This document shows positions 42,285-51,049 of a stretch of DNA of 64,000 nt, one piece after another; the first letter of the stretch is position 1, and the number at the start of each line of letters is the position of its first letter. A program made the position numbers and the translations under genes. The notes under the pieces are model-generated. The model had not been told where the DNA came from, ran no database searches, and saw only the letters and a list, made by a program, of their open reading frames with translations. Source of the stretch: Sphingobium sp. YR768 (lineage in GTDB: Bacteria > Pseudomonadota > Alphaproteobacteria > Sphingomonadales > Sphingomonadaceae); NCBI RefSeq assembly GCF_900111125.1, contig NZ_FOGE01000007.1, positions 62,001-126,000 on the forward strand. Direction: 5' to 3'.

Positions 42285-42597
42285 CCGCGACGATCTTATG
42301 TGGTGCCGTGATTAAGCGGCGGCTTCCGACCGAACCTACCGTGCCTGTACCCGACTGCCAGCCTCTGGTCGGCCCTTGAGTACTGAAAGCGGAGAGGCCC
42401 GGAGGGTCGGGTTGAGCCCACCGGTCGTTTCCTAAACACCGCTGTTCCGCGTCTCTATGTCTGCCGTGCGCATCTTGATGCGTACCTAAACCGCATATTA
42501 TCCTGCTTATCTGGGGCGCGGACGATATCACGCCCTACAAGGTCCGATCGACAATCCGGATAGAGTTCGGAAATTTTTCGCGGCGTTGTCAAATCGG
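42285..42597. other. Non-coding junction between accessory block and iron region
   Basis: No gene seen. AT content rises towards the FecI gene. The region probably includes the promoter for the FecI-FecR unit, whose operator follows at 42598. No direct repeat or insertion-sequence end could be identified by eye. Confidence 0.4.
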
Positions 42598-42617
42598 ATT
42601 GCGAATCATTCGCATTT
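42598..42617 (+). promoter_or_regulatory. Fur box upstream of FecI-like sigma gene
   Basis: ATTGCGAATCATTCGCATTT contains the palindrome GCGAATCATTCGC and fits the alphaproteobacterial/gammaproteobacterial Fur-box pattern. It lies directly before the start region of the sigma factor gene, so iron-replete Fur would block transcription. Confidence 0.75.
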
Positions 42618-42622
42618 GGTGA

Positions 42623-43135
42623 ATGGGCTTTTGGGTGAAGTCTCTAAGCGAATTCTACCGACGGCAGCATGGCGGCCTGGTCCGCTACGCGCGCGTCGTC
42701 AGTTCCGATGAATTCGGAGCGGAGGATCTGGTGCAGGAAGCCTGGATCCGCTGCCGTATCCTTGCGAGTCGGGAAGCGATCGGCGATCCGGCTCATCTCT
42801 TCCGGCGCGTGCTACGCAATCTGGCGATCGATCGCAGTCGCAGCCTGGCGCGTGAGCGAGCCCGCACCCAGGTCGGCGACGCCAGCGATACCCGGGGGCA
42901 GGCGGCCGACGATGCGCCTTCGGCCGAACGGACATTGATCGCCCGGAGCGAATTGGGGCTATTGGGCGATGCGCTGGTAGAGTTGGACGACCGTACGCGC
43001 GTCGCGTTCGAAATGCACCGGTTCGAAGGCGCGCGGCTCCAGGATATCGCGGCGGCACTGGATATTTCAGTGACGCGCGCCCATGAACTGGTTGCCGCCG
43101 CGTTGCGCCATTGTCGCGCGGCCTTGCGCCCTTAA
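42623..43135 (+). CDS. FecI-like ECF sigma factor
   Basis: 170 aa from ATG 42623; GTG 42635 in frame is an alternative that leaves more room behind the Fur box. Region 2 (LVRYARVVSSDEFGAEDLVQE, then HLFRRVLRNLAIDRSRS) and region 4 (LDDRTRVAFEMHRFEGARLQ, then IAAALDISVTRAHELV) of ECF sigma factors of the FecI group. It works with FecR and the transducer receptor to switch on receptor transcription when the ferric chelate is bound outside. Confidence 0.9.
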   Translation: MGFWVKSLSEFYRRQHGGLVRYARVVSSDEFGAEDLVQEAWIRCRILASREAIGDPAHLFRRVLRNLAIDRSRSLARERARTQVGDASDTRGQAADDAPSAERTLIARSELGLLGDALVELDDRTRVAFEMHRFEGARLQDIAAALDISVTRAHELVAAALRHCRAALRP

Positions 43136-43230
43136 CCCGTCGCCATGCGATAATCTCACCACGCCGGGCGAAAAACACCTGGGATGGAACGTCTGATGGT
43201 CATGGCGATGATCGCAGGATAAGGACGCGC

Positions 43231-44244
43231 ATGGGCTCTGGCATACAGGATGATCCTTCGTCTTCCGTTCCCGCGTCGCCGGATGCGGAAGAGCAGGCGA
43301 TCCTGTGGACGATCGCGTTGCGGGACGCCCCGGCCGATATCATCGTGCAGCGGCAATTCCAAGCATGGCTGACGGCCGATCCCGCCCATGGCATCGCCTG
43401 GGCGGAGATGGCCCATGTCTATGATCGGCTGGGCGATGTCGAACCTGCATTTGCCGTGCGCGCCCCGCCCGCCCCCAAAGCCCGGCCAACCATCCACCCG
43501 GTCGCCGTGGCAAAGCGACCCCGCGCCTGGCGCGGCGCAGCGCAGCTTGCCGGTTGCACCCTTTGCCTCACTTGTCTGGTCGCGCCATCGGCGATGTTGC
43601 GATTGCGCGCCGATCACCAGAGCGGGGTGGCCGAAGTGCAAAAGATCTCGCTTGCGGATGGCAGCGTCGTGCAACTGGCGCCGCTTTCGGCCATCGCCGT
43701 CGATTATGCGAACGGTCGGCGCGACGTCACCCTGCTGAAGGGCGAGGCCTTTTTCACCGTGACCCCGGATCGGAGGCACCCCTTTCGCGTGATCGGCGAA
43801 CGGGCGACCATCACCGTACTCGGCACCGCCTTCGATGTGCGGGAAGTCCAAGACGAGGCGCATCCCGCATTCGTCGGAGTGGAACATGGCCGGGTGCAGG
43901 TAGCGCTCATGCATGGCCGTCCCCACCTCCTAACAGGCGGTCAGGCCGCAGCGATCGGGCCTGCGGGCGCGATCCAACGTCAAGCCATTGCGCCCGCACA
44001 GGTGGCGGCATGGCGGGCGCGACAGCTGATCGTGCAGGATGAACCGATCACGGAGGCGATCGAACGGCTGCGCCCCTGGTTCGGCGGCATGATCGTAACG
44101 CACGGCAGCGCCCTTGCCCAACAACGGTTGACGGGCATATTCAATGCTTCCGACCCGGTGCAGGCCCTGCGCGGCATGGCGCGCGCCTATGGCGGTCGCG
44201 TGACCATGATCGGTGACTGGCTGATCATCTATTCACAGGACTGA
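43231..44244 (+). CDS. FecR-like anti-sigma/signal transducer
   Basis: 337 aa from ATG 43231, ribosome site GGATAAGGACG. N-terminal cytoplasmic part with the FecR hallmark ILWTIALRDAPADIIVQRQF, then FQAWLTADPAHGIAWAEMAH. One transmembrane segment is near residues 110-127 (LAGCTLCLTCLVAPSAM). The periplasmic FecR domain has ADGSVVQLAPLSAIAVDYA, GEAFFTVTPDRRHPFRV and TAFDVRE; the C-terminus resembles an STN domain (LTGIFNASDPVQALRG). It transmits the receptor's signal to the sigma factor. Confidence 0.92.
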   Translation: MGSGIQDDPSSSVPASPDAEEQAILWTIALRDAPADIIVQRQFQAWLTADPAHGIAWAEMAHVYDRLGDVEPAFAVRAPPAPKARPTIHPVAVAKRPRAWRGAAQLAGCTLCLTCLVAPSAMLRLRADHQSGVAEVQKISLADGSVVQLAPLSAIAVDYANGRRDVTLLKGEAFFTVTPDRRHPFRVIGERATITVLGTAFDVREVQDEAHPAFVGVEHGRVQVALMHGRPHLLTGGQAAAIGPAGAIQRQAIAPAQVAAWRARQLIVQDEPITEAIERLRPWFGGMIVTHGSALAQQRLTGIFNASDPVQALRGMARAYGGRVTMIGDWLIIYSQD

Positions 44245-44277
44245 CCCCCGCGGGAAACAGTCTGAAAAAATTTACCA

Positions 44278-44292
44278 GTCTTTCCGAAAGAC
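44278..44292. promoter_or_regulatory. Small palindrome before transducer receptor gene
   Basis: GTCTTT-CCG-AAAGAC is a 6-bp perfect inverted repeat preceded by TGAAAAAATTTACCA, lying 95-110 bases before the receptor start. It is either a short transcript-end hairpin after FecR or part of a FecI-dependent promoter. No decision can be made by eye. Confidence 0.3.
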
Positions 44293-44387
44293 CCGCAACC
44301 CCCAGCGTCTCTTGATACAGGAACGCGATTGCAACGCATTTGCAGAAATTTCGCGTGACCTTAGGGATTTGTTTCGGGGGAAATATC

Positions 44388-46874
44388 GTGCGTTTCGGAA
44401 AGATTGAACGAGCCGTCGCGGCGGCGCTGCTCGCAGGCACAGCTTCTACCGTGGCCATGTCGACGGCCGCCATGGCGCAGTCCGCATCCGCGGAACGAGC
44501 GTTCGCCATTGCCGCGCAACCGCTGGCGACTGCCATCACCAGCTTCGGCCAGCAGTCGGGGCTTCAGGTGAGCGCGCCGGCCGATCTCCTGTCCGGCCGC
44601 GGGTCGAGCGGCGTCAATGGCCGCATGTCGGCCATCTCCGCGCTCGGCTGGCTGCTAGGCGGGACTGGCCTGACGTTCCGGGTCATGGGCAATACGGTGG
44701 TGCTGGAACGCGCGCCCGATGTGGCGGGAGATACGATCGCGCTCGGCCCGGTCCGGGTCGAAGGCAGCGGAAACGGCGGCGGCGCAGTCGCGGGCCTGCG
44801 CGCGTCCAGCGATCCAGTCGTAACGGAAGGGTCGCGCAGCTACGCGCCACTCGCCACCAATGTCGGCAAGGCCGCGCAAAGCCTGCGCCAGATTCCGCAA
44901 TCGGTGACGGTCATCACCCGCCAGCGGCTGGAGGACCAGAACCTGGTCAGCGTCGAGGACGTGATGCTGCAAACGACTGGTGTCACGGTCGATCGCAACT
45001 GGCTGTCGTCCACCTATAACAGCCGCGGCCTGCCGATCAGCTTTGCGCGCTATGATGGCGGCGCCACCAGCTTCCGCGTGGATGGCATGTCGGACATCGA
45101 CACCGCCATCTATGACAGCATCGCATTGGTGCGCGGCGCAGACGGCATGTTCGGCGCCGGGGAAGCGGGCGGCGTGCTCAACTTCTCGCGCAAGCGAGCG
45201 CTGGAAGACGCGCAGCTCAAGCTGGCGGCCTATGGCGGCAGCTGGGACAATTATCGGCTGGAAGTCGATGCGACCGGGCCGCTCACCAGCGATGGCAAAA
45301 TTCGCGGGCGGGCGATCGGCGTGATCGATAATGGTCACGGCTTCCAGCGTTTCAAGCGGGATCGCCGCGCGCTCATCCATGGCCTGATCGAGGCGGACCT
45401 GACCCCCTCCACCCTGCTGGTCGCAGGCTTCACCCGGCAGGAAGACCAGAAGGACGGCTTCAACGTCTCGCTGCCGCGCTATCGCAATGGCGTCGATATC
45501 GGCCTGCCGCGCGACTTCAACATGGGCACGCCCTGGAACTCCATCACACGCGGCACCAGTGTCTTCTTCGGCCGGCTGGAACAACGGATCGGTGACGACT
45601 GGACAGTCAAGCTGACCGCCAATCATATGCGCAACCGCGACAAGACCAATGCGGCGGAAATGGAAAATGCGGTCGATCCCATCGACGGATCGGGCATCGA
45701 CTGGTGGTATTTCCAGCAGGACAAGGCGACGAAGGAAACCACCGTCGATTTGAGCAGCCAGGGTGCCTTCGAAGCCTTCGGCCAGACCCACAATCTGATC
45801 CTCGGCGTGGACTATGTGCGCTACCAGCAGACCTATCAGCAGCTCTGGACCTATGTCGGCGCTGGCGACATCTTCAACCCGGTCTATCCCGTCGAACCCG
45901 ACTTCCCGCCGGCCTGGAGCTATCGCAACCGCCAGACGATCGAGCGGATGGGATTATACGGGTCGCTGCGCGTCCGTCCGGTCGAAAGCCTCTCGCTCAT
46001 CGGCGGCGGCCGCCTGGCATTCCGCGACAAGACCACCAACTATAACCTCATCACCAGCGTGCTGCGCAACCAGGTGAGGCAGGACAGCGTGTTCATTCCA
46101 TACGCTGCGGCGATATGGGATGTGCATAAAAGCGTCAGCCTTTACGCCAGCGCGGCCGAAATCTATCAGTCGCAGGCGCAATATAATAGCGGCCCGCGCC
46201 CAGGCACGCCGCTCGATCCCGTCACGGGCCGCAACTATGAGGCCGGGGTCAAGGGTGAACTGGCCGACGGCAAGCTGACCGGTTCGCTCGCCTGGTATCG
46301 CGTGAACAAGAAGGGCGCGGCGGTGTCCGATCCCGCCAATCCGCCCATCGGCGGCAATAATTGCTGCTACATCCGCGACGGCTATATCAAGAGCCAGGGT
46401 TTCGAGGTCGAGCTGAACGGTGAGGTTTTGCCCGGCCTTCAGGTCGCCTTCGGCTACACCTACAACAATAATGTCAACAAGCGGGACAGCGACGCGCGCT
46501 ATGCGGAAACCACGCCCAAGCATCTGCTGAAGCTGTGGACCGATTATAAATTCCAGGGTGAGGCGCTCAAAGGGCTTAGCATCGGCGGCGGCGTCACCGC
46601 GCAGAGCAGCAATTTCCGGTCCGGCTTCGTACAGGAACTCAACCCCGCCACTGGCCTCTATGACGGCGACTTTTATGAATATCAGTTCCGCGTGAAGGGC
46701 TATGCCATCTGGTCGGCGCGGGCCGGCTATGCGCTGGACGAGCGTTTCTCGATCAGCGCCAACCTCAACAACATTTTCGACAAGACCTATTATGTGACGA
46801 TCGACGGGCCGGGCTACGGCAATCTGTACGGTGATCCACGCAACGTCACGGTCACCCTGCGAGGCCAGTTCTGA
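44388..46874 (+). CDS. TonB-dependent ferric-siderophore receptor with N-terminal signalling (STN) domain
   Basis: 828 aa from GTG 44388, directly behind GGGGGAAAT; the longer open frame upstream has no ribosome site. Signal peptide to about residue 31 (AMAQS). STN domain about 40-100 (FAIAAQPLATAITSFGQQSG), the part that contacts FecR. Plug domain from about 150 (LRQIPQSVTVITRQRLEDQN), then GMFGAGEAGGVLNFSRKR. The beta-barrel ends in NVTVTLRGQF with the terminal Phe typical of outer-membrane proteins. With FecI and FecR it forms a complete surface-signalling unit. Confidence 0.93.
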   Translation: MRFGKIERAVAAALLAGTASTVAMSTAAMAQSASAERAFAIAAQPLATAITSFGQQSGLQVSAPADLLSGRGSSGVNGRMSAISALGWLLGGTGLTFRVMGNTVVLERAPDVAGDTIALGPVRVEGSGNGGGAVAGLRASSDPVVTEGSRSYAPLATNVGKAAQSLRQIPQSVTVITRQRLEDQNLVSVEDVMLQTTGVTVDRNWLSSTYNSRGLPISFARYDGGATSFRVDGMSDIDTAIYDSIALVRGADGMFGAGEAGGVLNFSRKRALEDAQLKLAAYGGSWDNYRLEVDATGPLTSDGKIRGRAIGVIDNGHGFQRFKRDRRALIHGLIEADLTPSTLLVAGFTRQEDQKDGFNVSLPRYRNGVDIGLPRDFNMGTPWNSITRGTSVFFGRLEQRIGDDWTVKLTANHMRNRDKTNAAEMENAVDPIDGSGIDWWYFQQDKATKETTVDLSSQGAFEAFGQTHNLILGVDYVRYQQTYQQLWTYVGAGDIFNPVYPVEPDFPPAWSYRNRQTIERMGLYGSLRVRPVESLSLIGGGRLAFRDKTTNYNLITSVLRNQVRQDSVFIPYAAAIWDVHKSVSLYASAAEIYQSQAQYNSGPRPGTPLDPVTGRNYEAGVKGELADGKLTGSLAWYRVNKKGAAVSDPANPPIGGNNCCYIRDGYIKSQGFEVELNGEVLPGLQVAFGYTYNNNVNKRDSDARYAETTPKHLLKLWTDYKFQGEALKGLSIGGGVTAQSSNFRSGFVQELNPATGLYDGDFYEYQFRVKGYAIWSARAGYALDERFSISANLNNIFDKTYYVTIDGPGYGNLYGDPRNVTVTLRGQF

Positions 46875-46905
46875 TGCATCGGGCGGCGAACATGGGCGAT
46901 CGGGC

Positions 46906-48510
46906 ATGAAGGAGGGTTTCCGTCAGTCGATGGCGTGGCTGCACACCTGGACCGGACTGCTGGTCGGCTGGGTGCTGTTCTTCGTCTTCGTCACCGGCGC
47001 CTTTGGCTATGTGAACAGCGAAGTCAGCCGCTGGATGCGGCCCGAATTGCCCATGGTCGGCGCGCCGCCCGCCGCAAAGACCCTGCTGCCCGCCGCCGAA
47101 AAATGGCTGCGAGCACAGGCCGGGGATGCCGAACGCTGGTATATATTTCTGCCCGGCCGCCGCGGCGAAACCCAGCTGGAGGCGGCATGGCAGGCTTGGC
47201 CCAAAACGGGGGAGGATTATGGCGCCTACACCCGCGCCACGATCGATCCCGCCACCGGCCTGGAGGACAAGGGCCGCGTGCGCGAGACGGGCGGGGGCGA
47301 CGATCTCTACGCCATGCATTATGCGTTGCGCTACATGCCCTATGACTGGGGCATTCGCATCGTCGGCGTTTGCGCCATGTTCATGCTGGTGGCGATCCTT
47401 AGCGGCATCGTCACCCACAAGAAAATCTTCAAGGACTTCTTCACCTTCCGCCCGGCCAAGGGGCAGCGAAGCTGGCTCGACGCGCATAACCTACTGAGCG
47501 TCACTTCACTGCCCTTCCATCTGATGATTACCTGGTCGGGCCTGATCTTCTTCCTCTACACCTATATGCCGGTGCCGATCGACACCCTCTATCCCGACGG
47601 ACCGTCGCGGGACCGTTTCTACGAGCAGGTCTATGGTCGTGAAGACAGCGACAAGGACGTCAAGCCATTGGCCGCGACCGCGCCGATCGCGCCGATGCTG
47701 GCGCAAGCGGAACGGGCGTGGGGTGCGGGGCGCATTGCCCGGCTCACGGTTGAACATCCCGGCCGCGCCGACGCCCGCGTCGATATCGCGGCCCATACGC
47801 TGACGACGCTCAGCCGCAGCGGGCCGAAACTATCGTTCGACGGCGTGACCGGTGCGCGCCTGCCCGACGAGGGCGAGAAGAGCACCGCCACGGCCGACTT
47901 CTCGCTGGCGTTGCTGGCGGTGCATGAGGGGCATTTCGCCGGGCCAGTGCTGCGCGCGCTCTATGTGCTGTCGGGGCTGGGCGGCGCGGCGATGATCGCC
48001 ACCGGGCTGCTGCTCTGGTCGACCAAGCGCAAGGCGAAGCTCGCCAAGGCGAGCAAGCTACCCTTCGGCATCCTGCTGGTCGACATATTGAACCTGGGCA
48101 CGATCATCGGCCTGCCGATCGGCGTCGCGGCCTATTTCTGGGCGAACCGGCTGATCCCCGCGATGATGGAAGGGCGCGCCGCGTGGGAAATCCATGCCCT
48201 GTTCCTCACTTGGGGCGCCTGTTTCCTCTACGCCATCTGGCGGCCGGTGCCAAAGGCATGGGTGGAAATGACCGGCGCGGCGATCGCCGCTTTCGCGCTG
48301 ATCCCCGTCGTCAATCTGCTCACGACGGACCGGCATCTGGGCGTTTCGCTGCCGGCGGGCGACTGGACACTCGCCGGTATCGATCTGGGCGCGATCGGCA
48401 TCGCGCTGCTGTTCGCCCATATGCTCGGCATCCAGATCCGCAAACGGCGCGCCGCCGCCTCTGTCCCTGCCATAGCACGCGCCCGCCAGGTCGAGGCCGT
48501 GCCCGCATGA
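46906..48510 (+). CDS. PepSY-associated membrane protein (siderophore/iron utilisation)
   Basis: 534 aa from ATG 46906. PepSY_TM family with at least four membrane segments: WLHTWTGLLVGWVLFFVFVT at the N-terminus, IRIVGVCAMFMLVAILSGIV, FHLMITWSGLIFFLY, and a group near the C-terminus. The motif LHTWTGLL and conserved His in VTHKKIFKDFF are typical of inner-membrane iron-siderophore reductases or related haem-containing proteins. The family is thought to free iron from imported siderophore. Co-transcribed with the small membrane genes downstream. Confidence 0.88.
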   Translation: MKEGFRQSMAWLHTWTGLLVGWVLFFVFVTGAFGYVNSEVSRWMRPELPMVGAPPAAKTLLPAAEKWLRAQAGDAERWYIFLPGRRGETQLEAAWQAWPKTGEDYGAYTRATIDPATGLEDKGRVRETGGGDDLYAMHYALRYMPYDWGIRIVGVCAMFMLVAILSGIVTHKKIFKDFFTFRPAKGQRSWLDAHNLLSVTSLPFHLMITWSGLIFFLYTYMPVPIDTLYPDGPSRDRFYEQVYGREDSDKDVKPLAATAPIAPMLAQAERAWGAGRIARLTVEHPGRADARVDIAAHTLTTLSRSGPKLSFDGVTGARLPDEGEKSTATADFSLALLAVHEGHFAGPVLRALYVLSGLGGAAMIATGLLLWSTKRKAKLAKASKLPFGILLVDILNLGTIIGLPIGVAAYFWANRLIPAMMEGRAAWEIHALFLTWGACFLYAIWRPVPKAWVEMTGAAIAAFALIPVVNLLTTDRHLGVSLPAGDWTLAGIDLGAIGIALLFAHMLGIQIRKRRAAASVPAIARARQVEAVPA

Positions 48511-48824
48511 AGCGGCATCTTTCCCGCACCCGTGCCGTGTCGATCGACTGGCCGCTGCTGTCGCGCATCCTGGCTGCGGTCGTCGGCGGCTATGCCTTGA
48601 CCAGCCTGCTGACCCTCCTTGCAACCTACGCGCTGCCGCTGCTGGGCGTGCCCATGGCGCAGGCGCTGCACGCCACGACCATGGCCAGCTTCCTTGCCTA
48701 TGCCGCCATCATCATGGCCGTGTTCCATGCCGCCAGTGCGACCCGCGCATGGACGGGGCTGATGGCGGCCGCCGTTCCCACCGGAATGATCCTGTTGGCC
48801 ATCCGGCTGGGAGCGGCCTCATGA
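48507..48824 (+). CDS. DUF3649 membrane protein
   Basis: 105 aa from ATG 48507, overlapping the PepSY stop as ATGA. Three predicted membrane helices: ILAAVVGGYALTSLLTLLATY, MASFLAYAAIIMAVFHAAS, LMAAAVPTGMILLAIRL. DUF3649 proteins accompany PepSY/DUF3325 genes in iron uptake loci and are presumed accessory subunits in the inner membrane. Confidence 0.8.
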   Translation: MKRHLSRTRAVSIDWPLLSRILAAVVGGYALTSLLTLLATYALPLLGVPMAQALHATTMASFLAYAAIIMAVFHAASATRAWTGLMAAAVPTGMILLAIRLGAAS

Positions 48825-49171
48825 TCGCGTTGATGAGCGAAATATCCGCGCTGCTCGCCGGCTTTGGCGGCTTCACCGCCCTGGCCTTCGCCATGGACCG
48901 GCATCACCGCGACATGATCGGCGCGCTGCCCAAGGGTCGCAACCTGCTGATGTTCAAGGCCGGGGGATGGGCGGCGCTCAGCTTCGCCGCTGTCCCGCTC
49001 GAGGCACGGTTCGGCCTGGCGGTCGGCCTCATCTTCTGGCTTGGGATGCTGACGCTCGGCGCGCTCGGTGTCGCCGTCGCCCTGACCTATCGTCCGAGCC
49101 TGCTGCCTGCAGCGGGCCTGATCGCCCTGCCGCTATCGCTTTGTGCTGCGGCCCTTTCGGGAGTATCCTGA
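48821..49171 (+). CDS. DUF3325 membrane protein
   Basis: 116 aa from ATG 48821, overlapping the DUF3649 stop as ATGA. Hydrophobic throughout, with the family feature FTALAFAMDRHHRDMIGALP near residue 20, then two or three membrane helices. It belongs to the same PepSY-DUF3649-DUF3325 inner-membrane group seen in many proteobacterial iron loci. Confidence 0.82.
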   Translation: MIALMSEISALLAGFGGFTALAFAMDRHHRDMIGALPKGRNLLMFKAGGWAALSFAAVPLEARFGLAVGLIFWLGMLTLGALGVAVALTYRPSLLPAAGLIALPLSLCAAALSGVS

Positions 49172-49923
49172 TGCTGCGCGCTGCAAGCCGTCCCCAACCA
49201 GCCGATCTGGTCGATCCGGAAATGCCCGTCATCCTCCAGGCCGTGCCCGCATCCTCCCCCGGTGGCGGCTACCATGCGGGGCGTGCCGGGCGCGGCCTGG
49301 GCCTGTCGCTGACGATCGGTGTCCATATCCTGGCCGCTGCCCTGATGCTGGTGAAATGGCATAGCGAATATGTGAAGCAGCAGCCTGCGACGCTCAGCGT
49401 GTTCGATGTCGCGCCACCCGCAGCGCCGGCCGAAATTGTGAGCGAGGAGCCGCCGCCGCCCGAAATCATCCCGCCCCGGCCGCAGTCTGACCAACCCCAG
49501 CCCGAAACGCCCAAAGTGCAGATCCCGACGCCCGTCACCATCCCGACACCGCCCGTGCGCCCAGCGCCCCCGGTCGATCGTACCCCGCCTCTCTCCGAGA
49601 TCAAGCCAGCCGCTGCCCCGCCGCCGCCCGGCAACGCCAAGCCGACCTGGGAGGGCCAGGTGCTGGGCGCGCTGAACAAGGTGCGCCGCTATCCCCGCGA
49701 CGCGCTGTTCCGCAAGCAGCAGGGTGTGCCCTATATCCGTTTCGTGATGGATCGGGATGGCAAGGTGCTGAGCGTGCGGCTGGAACGGTCATCGGGCTTC
49801 GCAGCGCTCGATGCCGAAGCGGTCAGCCTGCCCAAGCGTGCGCAGCCGCTGCCCAAACCGCCGGGATCGGTAACGGGCGACACGATCGAATTGGTGGTGC
49901 CCGTCGAATTCTTCCTGCGATGA
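49171..49923 (+). CDS. tonB: TonB energy-transducing protein
   Basis: 250 aa, ATG 49171 shares one base with the DUF3325 stop. One transmembrane segment near residues 45-63 (LSLTIGVHILAAALMLVKW), a Pro-rich periplasmic spacer (PPPPEIIPPRPQSDQPQPET, then PTPPVRPAPPVDRTPP) and the TonB C-terminal domain with YPRDALFRKQQGVPYIRFVM, then GKVLSVRLERSSGF and the end VPVEFFLR. It would energise the transducer receptor at 44388 and possibly the one at 57041. Confidence 0.92.
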   Translation: MLRAASRPQPADLVDPEMPVILQAVPASSPGGGYHAGRAGRGLGLSLTIGVHILAAALMLVKWHSEYVKQQPATLSVFDVAPPAAPAEIVSEEPPPPEIIPPRPQSDQPQPETPKVQIPTPVTIPTPPVRPAPPVDRTPPLSEIKPAAAPPPPGNAKPTWEGQVLGALNKVRRYPRDALFRKQQGVPYIRFVMDRDGKVLSVRLERSSGFAALDAEAVSLPKRAQPLPKPPGSVTGDTIELVVPVEFFLR

Positions 49924-50119
49924 GCGTTGACCTCCTGTTCTCCAACTTTGCCGTCGCCGGGTTTCCTCATCTCGGAAGGCTCGATTCTGCGCGTTTTCGG
50001 CGGCGCGGCCGGGAACGTCCTGATTTTCGGCCAGCCTGAGGATGTTTACGAGAATATGCGCTTCTCTGACAGTTGAGCGGTTGTTACGCTGATTCTCAGC
50101 ATGAGCAGGAGGCATTTTG

Positions 50120-50701
50120 GTGGCGACCGACCATTCCCAAGGCTGGGAAGTTGTTGCCGACAGGTTCATAGAGATCCGATCCGAGATCGGGGCAGAGCTG
50201 GTGCGGTCGTGGGCACAGGAATGTCTGGTGCCATCGTCGCCTATCGTGGATGTGGGATGCGGTTCCGGCGTTCCGATCGCGAAGGCGCTCAGCGATGAAG
50301 GGTTTGTCGTGTTCGGCATCGATGCGTCATGCTCGCTTGTCAAGGCGTTCCGTGGCAACCTTCCTGGCGTGTCCGTCGCGTGCGAGCCGGCGCAGGAAAG
50401 TGCCTTCTTCGGACGAACTTTCAAAGGTGCTGTGTCGATCGGCCTGATCTTCCTGCTTGGAGCAGACGATCAAAATACGGTGCTTGGTAAGGTGGCTAGT
50501 GCCCTCGAACCCGGTGGTCGGTTTCTTTTCAGCGCACCGCAACAAGCTTGTGAATGGCACGACACGCTGACCGGGCGCACCTCGCTCTCGCTAGGCGCCG
50601 ACGCCTATGCCAGCCGTCTCAACAGGAGCGGACTTGTTTTGGTTCGTTGTCTTACCGATGACGCCGGCAACAACTACTATGACGCGGTGAAACGGCAATG
50701 A
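50120..50701 (+). CDS. Class I SAM-dependent methyltransferase
   Basis: 193 aa from GTG 50120, seven bases after a perfect AGGAGG (50107-50112); a TTG three bases earlier is too close. Motif I IVDVGCGSGVPIAKAL, then VFGIDASCSLVKAFRGN (motif II acidic residue Asp), FKGAVSIGLIFLLGADDQNT (motif III region) and ALEPGGRFLFSAPQ. Acts on a small molecule or protein; target unknown. It is not clearly part of the iron unit. Confidence 0.82.
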   Translation: MATDHSQGWEVVADRFIEIRSEIGAELVRSWAQECLVPSSPIVDVGCGSGVPIAKALSDEGFVVFGIDASCSLVKAFRGNLPGVSVACEPAQESAFFGRTFKGAVSIGLIFLLGADDQNTVLGKVASALEPGGRFLFSAPQQACEWHDTLTGRTSLSLGADAYASRLNRSGLVLVRCLTDDAGNNYYDAVKRQ

Positions 50702-51049
50702 CGCTATCCTGCCAGTCTTCGAACGCCGCGCAAAACGGCAGCGGCAAACACGTTGTGGCGGCGGGTTCGCCCGATTGCTGCGCCATCAGCCGGTGATCGA
50801 AACATACCTTTTCGTGGTTCGACAAATTTGGCGAACAAAAAAGGCCGACGCGTTGCCGGCCCTTAGTTAGTTAGGAGAGGTGCCGAGCCTGCCGGCGAGG
50901 ATAATATTGCACCTGCGAACTTGATTCCGCAACTGCGAAATTGACGGCGACGCATGACAAAAATGGCCTGGATTGCGTGCACCGCGTCGCTGCCCCGCAT
51001 AGCTGCCAGCAGAGTTGATAATCGTTCGCAACTACGGCATTCATTCGTG
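50702..51049. other. 348-base intergenic region with Fur-like site
   Basis: No gene supported. An inverted repeat GGCCG....CGGCC lies around 50845-50863 after the methyltransferase gene and could be a weak terminator. A Fur-box-like stretch GATAATCGTTCGCAAC is present at 51017-51032, just before the peptidase start. Confidence 0.4.
51015..51032 (+). promoter_or_regulatory. Possible Fur box before peptidase gene
   Basis: TTGATAATCGTTCGCAAC has the GATAAT half-site and a degenerate second half (GCGAAC inverted). Compared with the two better boxes in the window it has more mismatches. If real, it makes 51050 the natural start of the peptidase gene. Confidence 0.35.

Noticed and set aside
44655..46907. 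Two long minus-strand frames (378 and 317 codons)
   Set aside because: Both are antisense to the TonB transducer receptor and show no protein features of their own.
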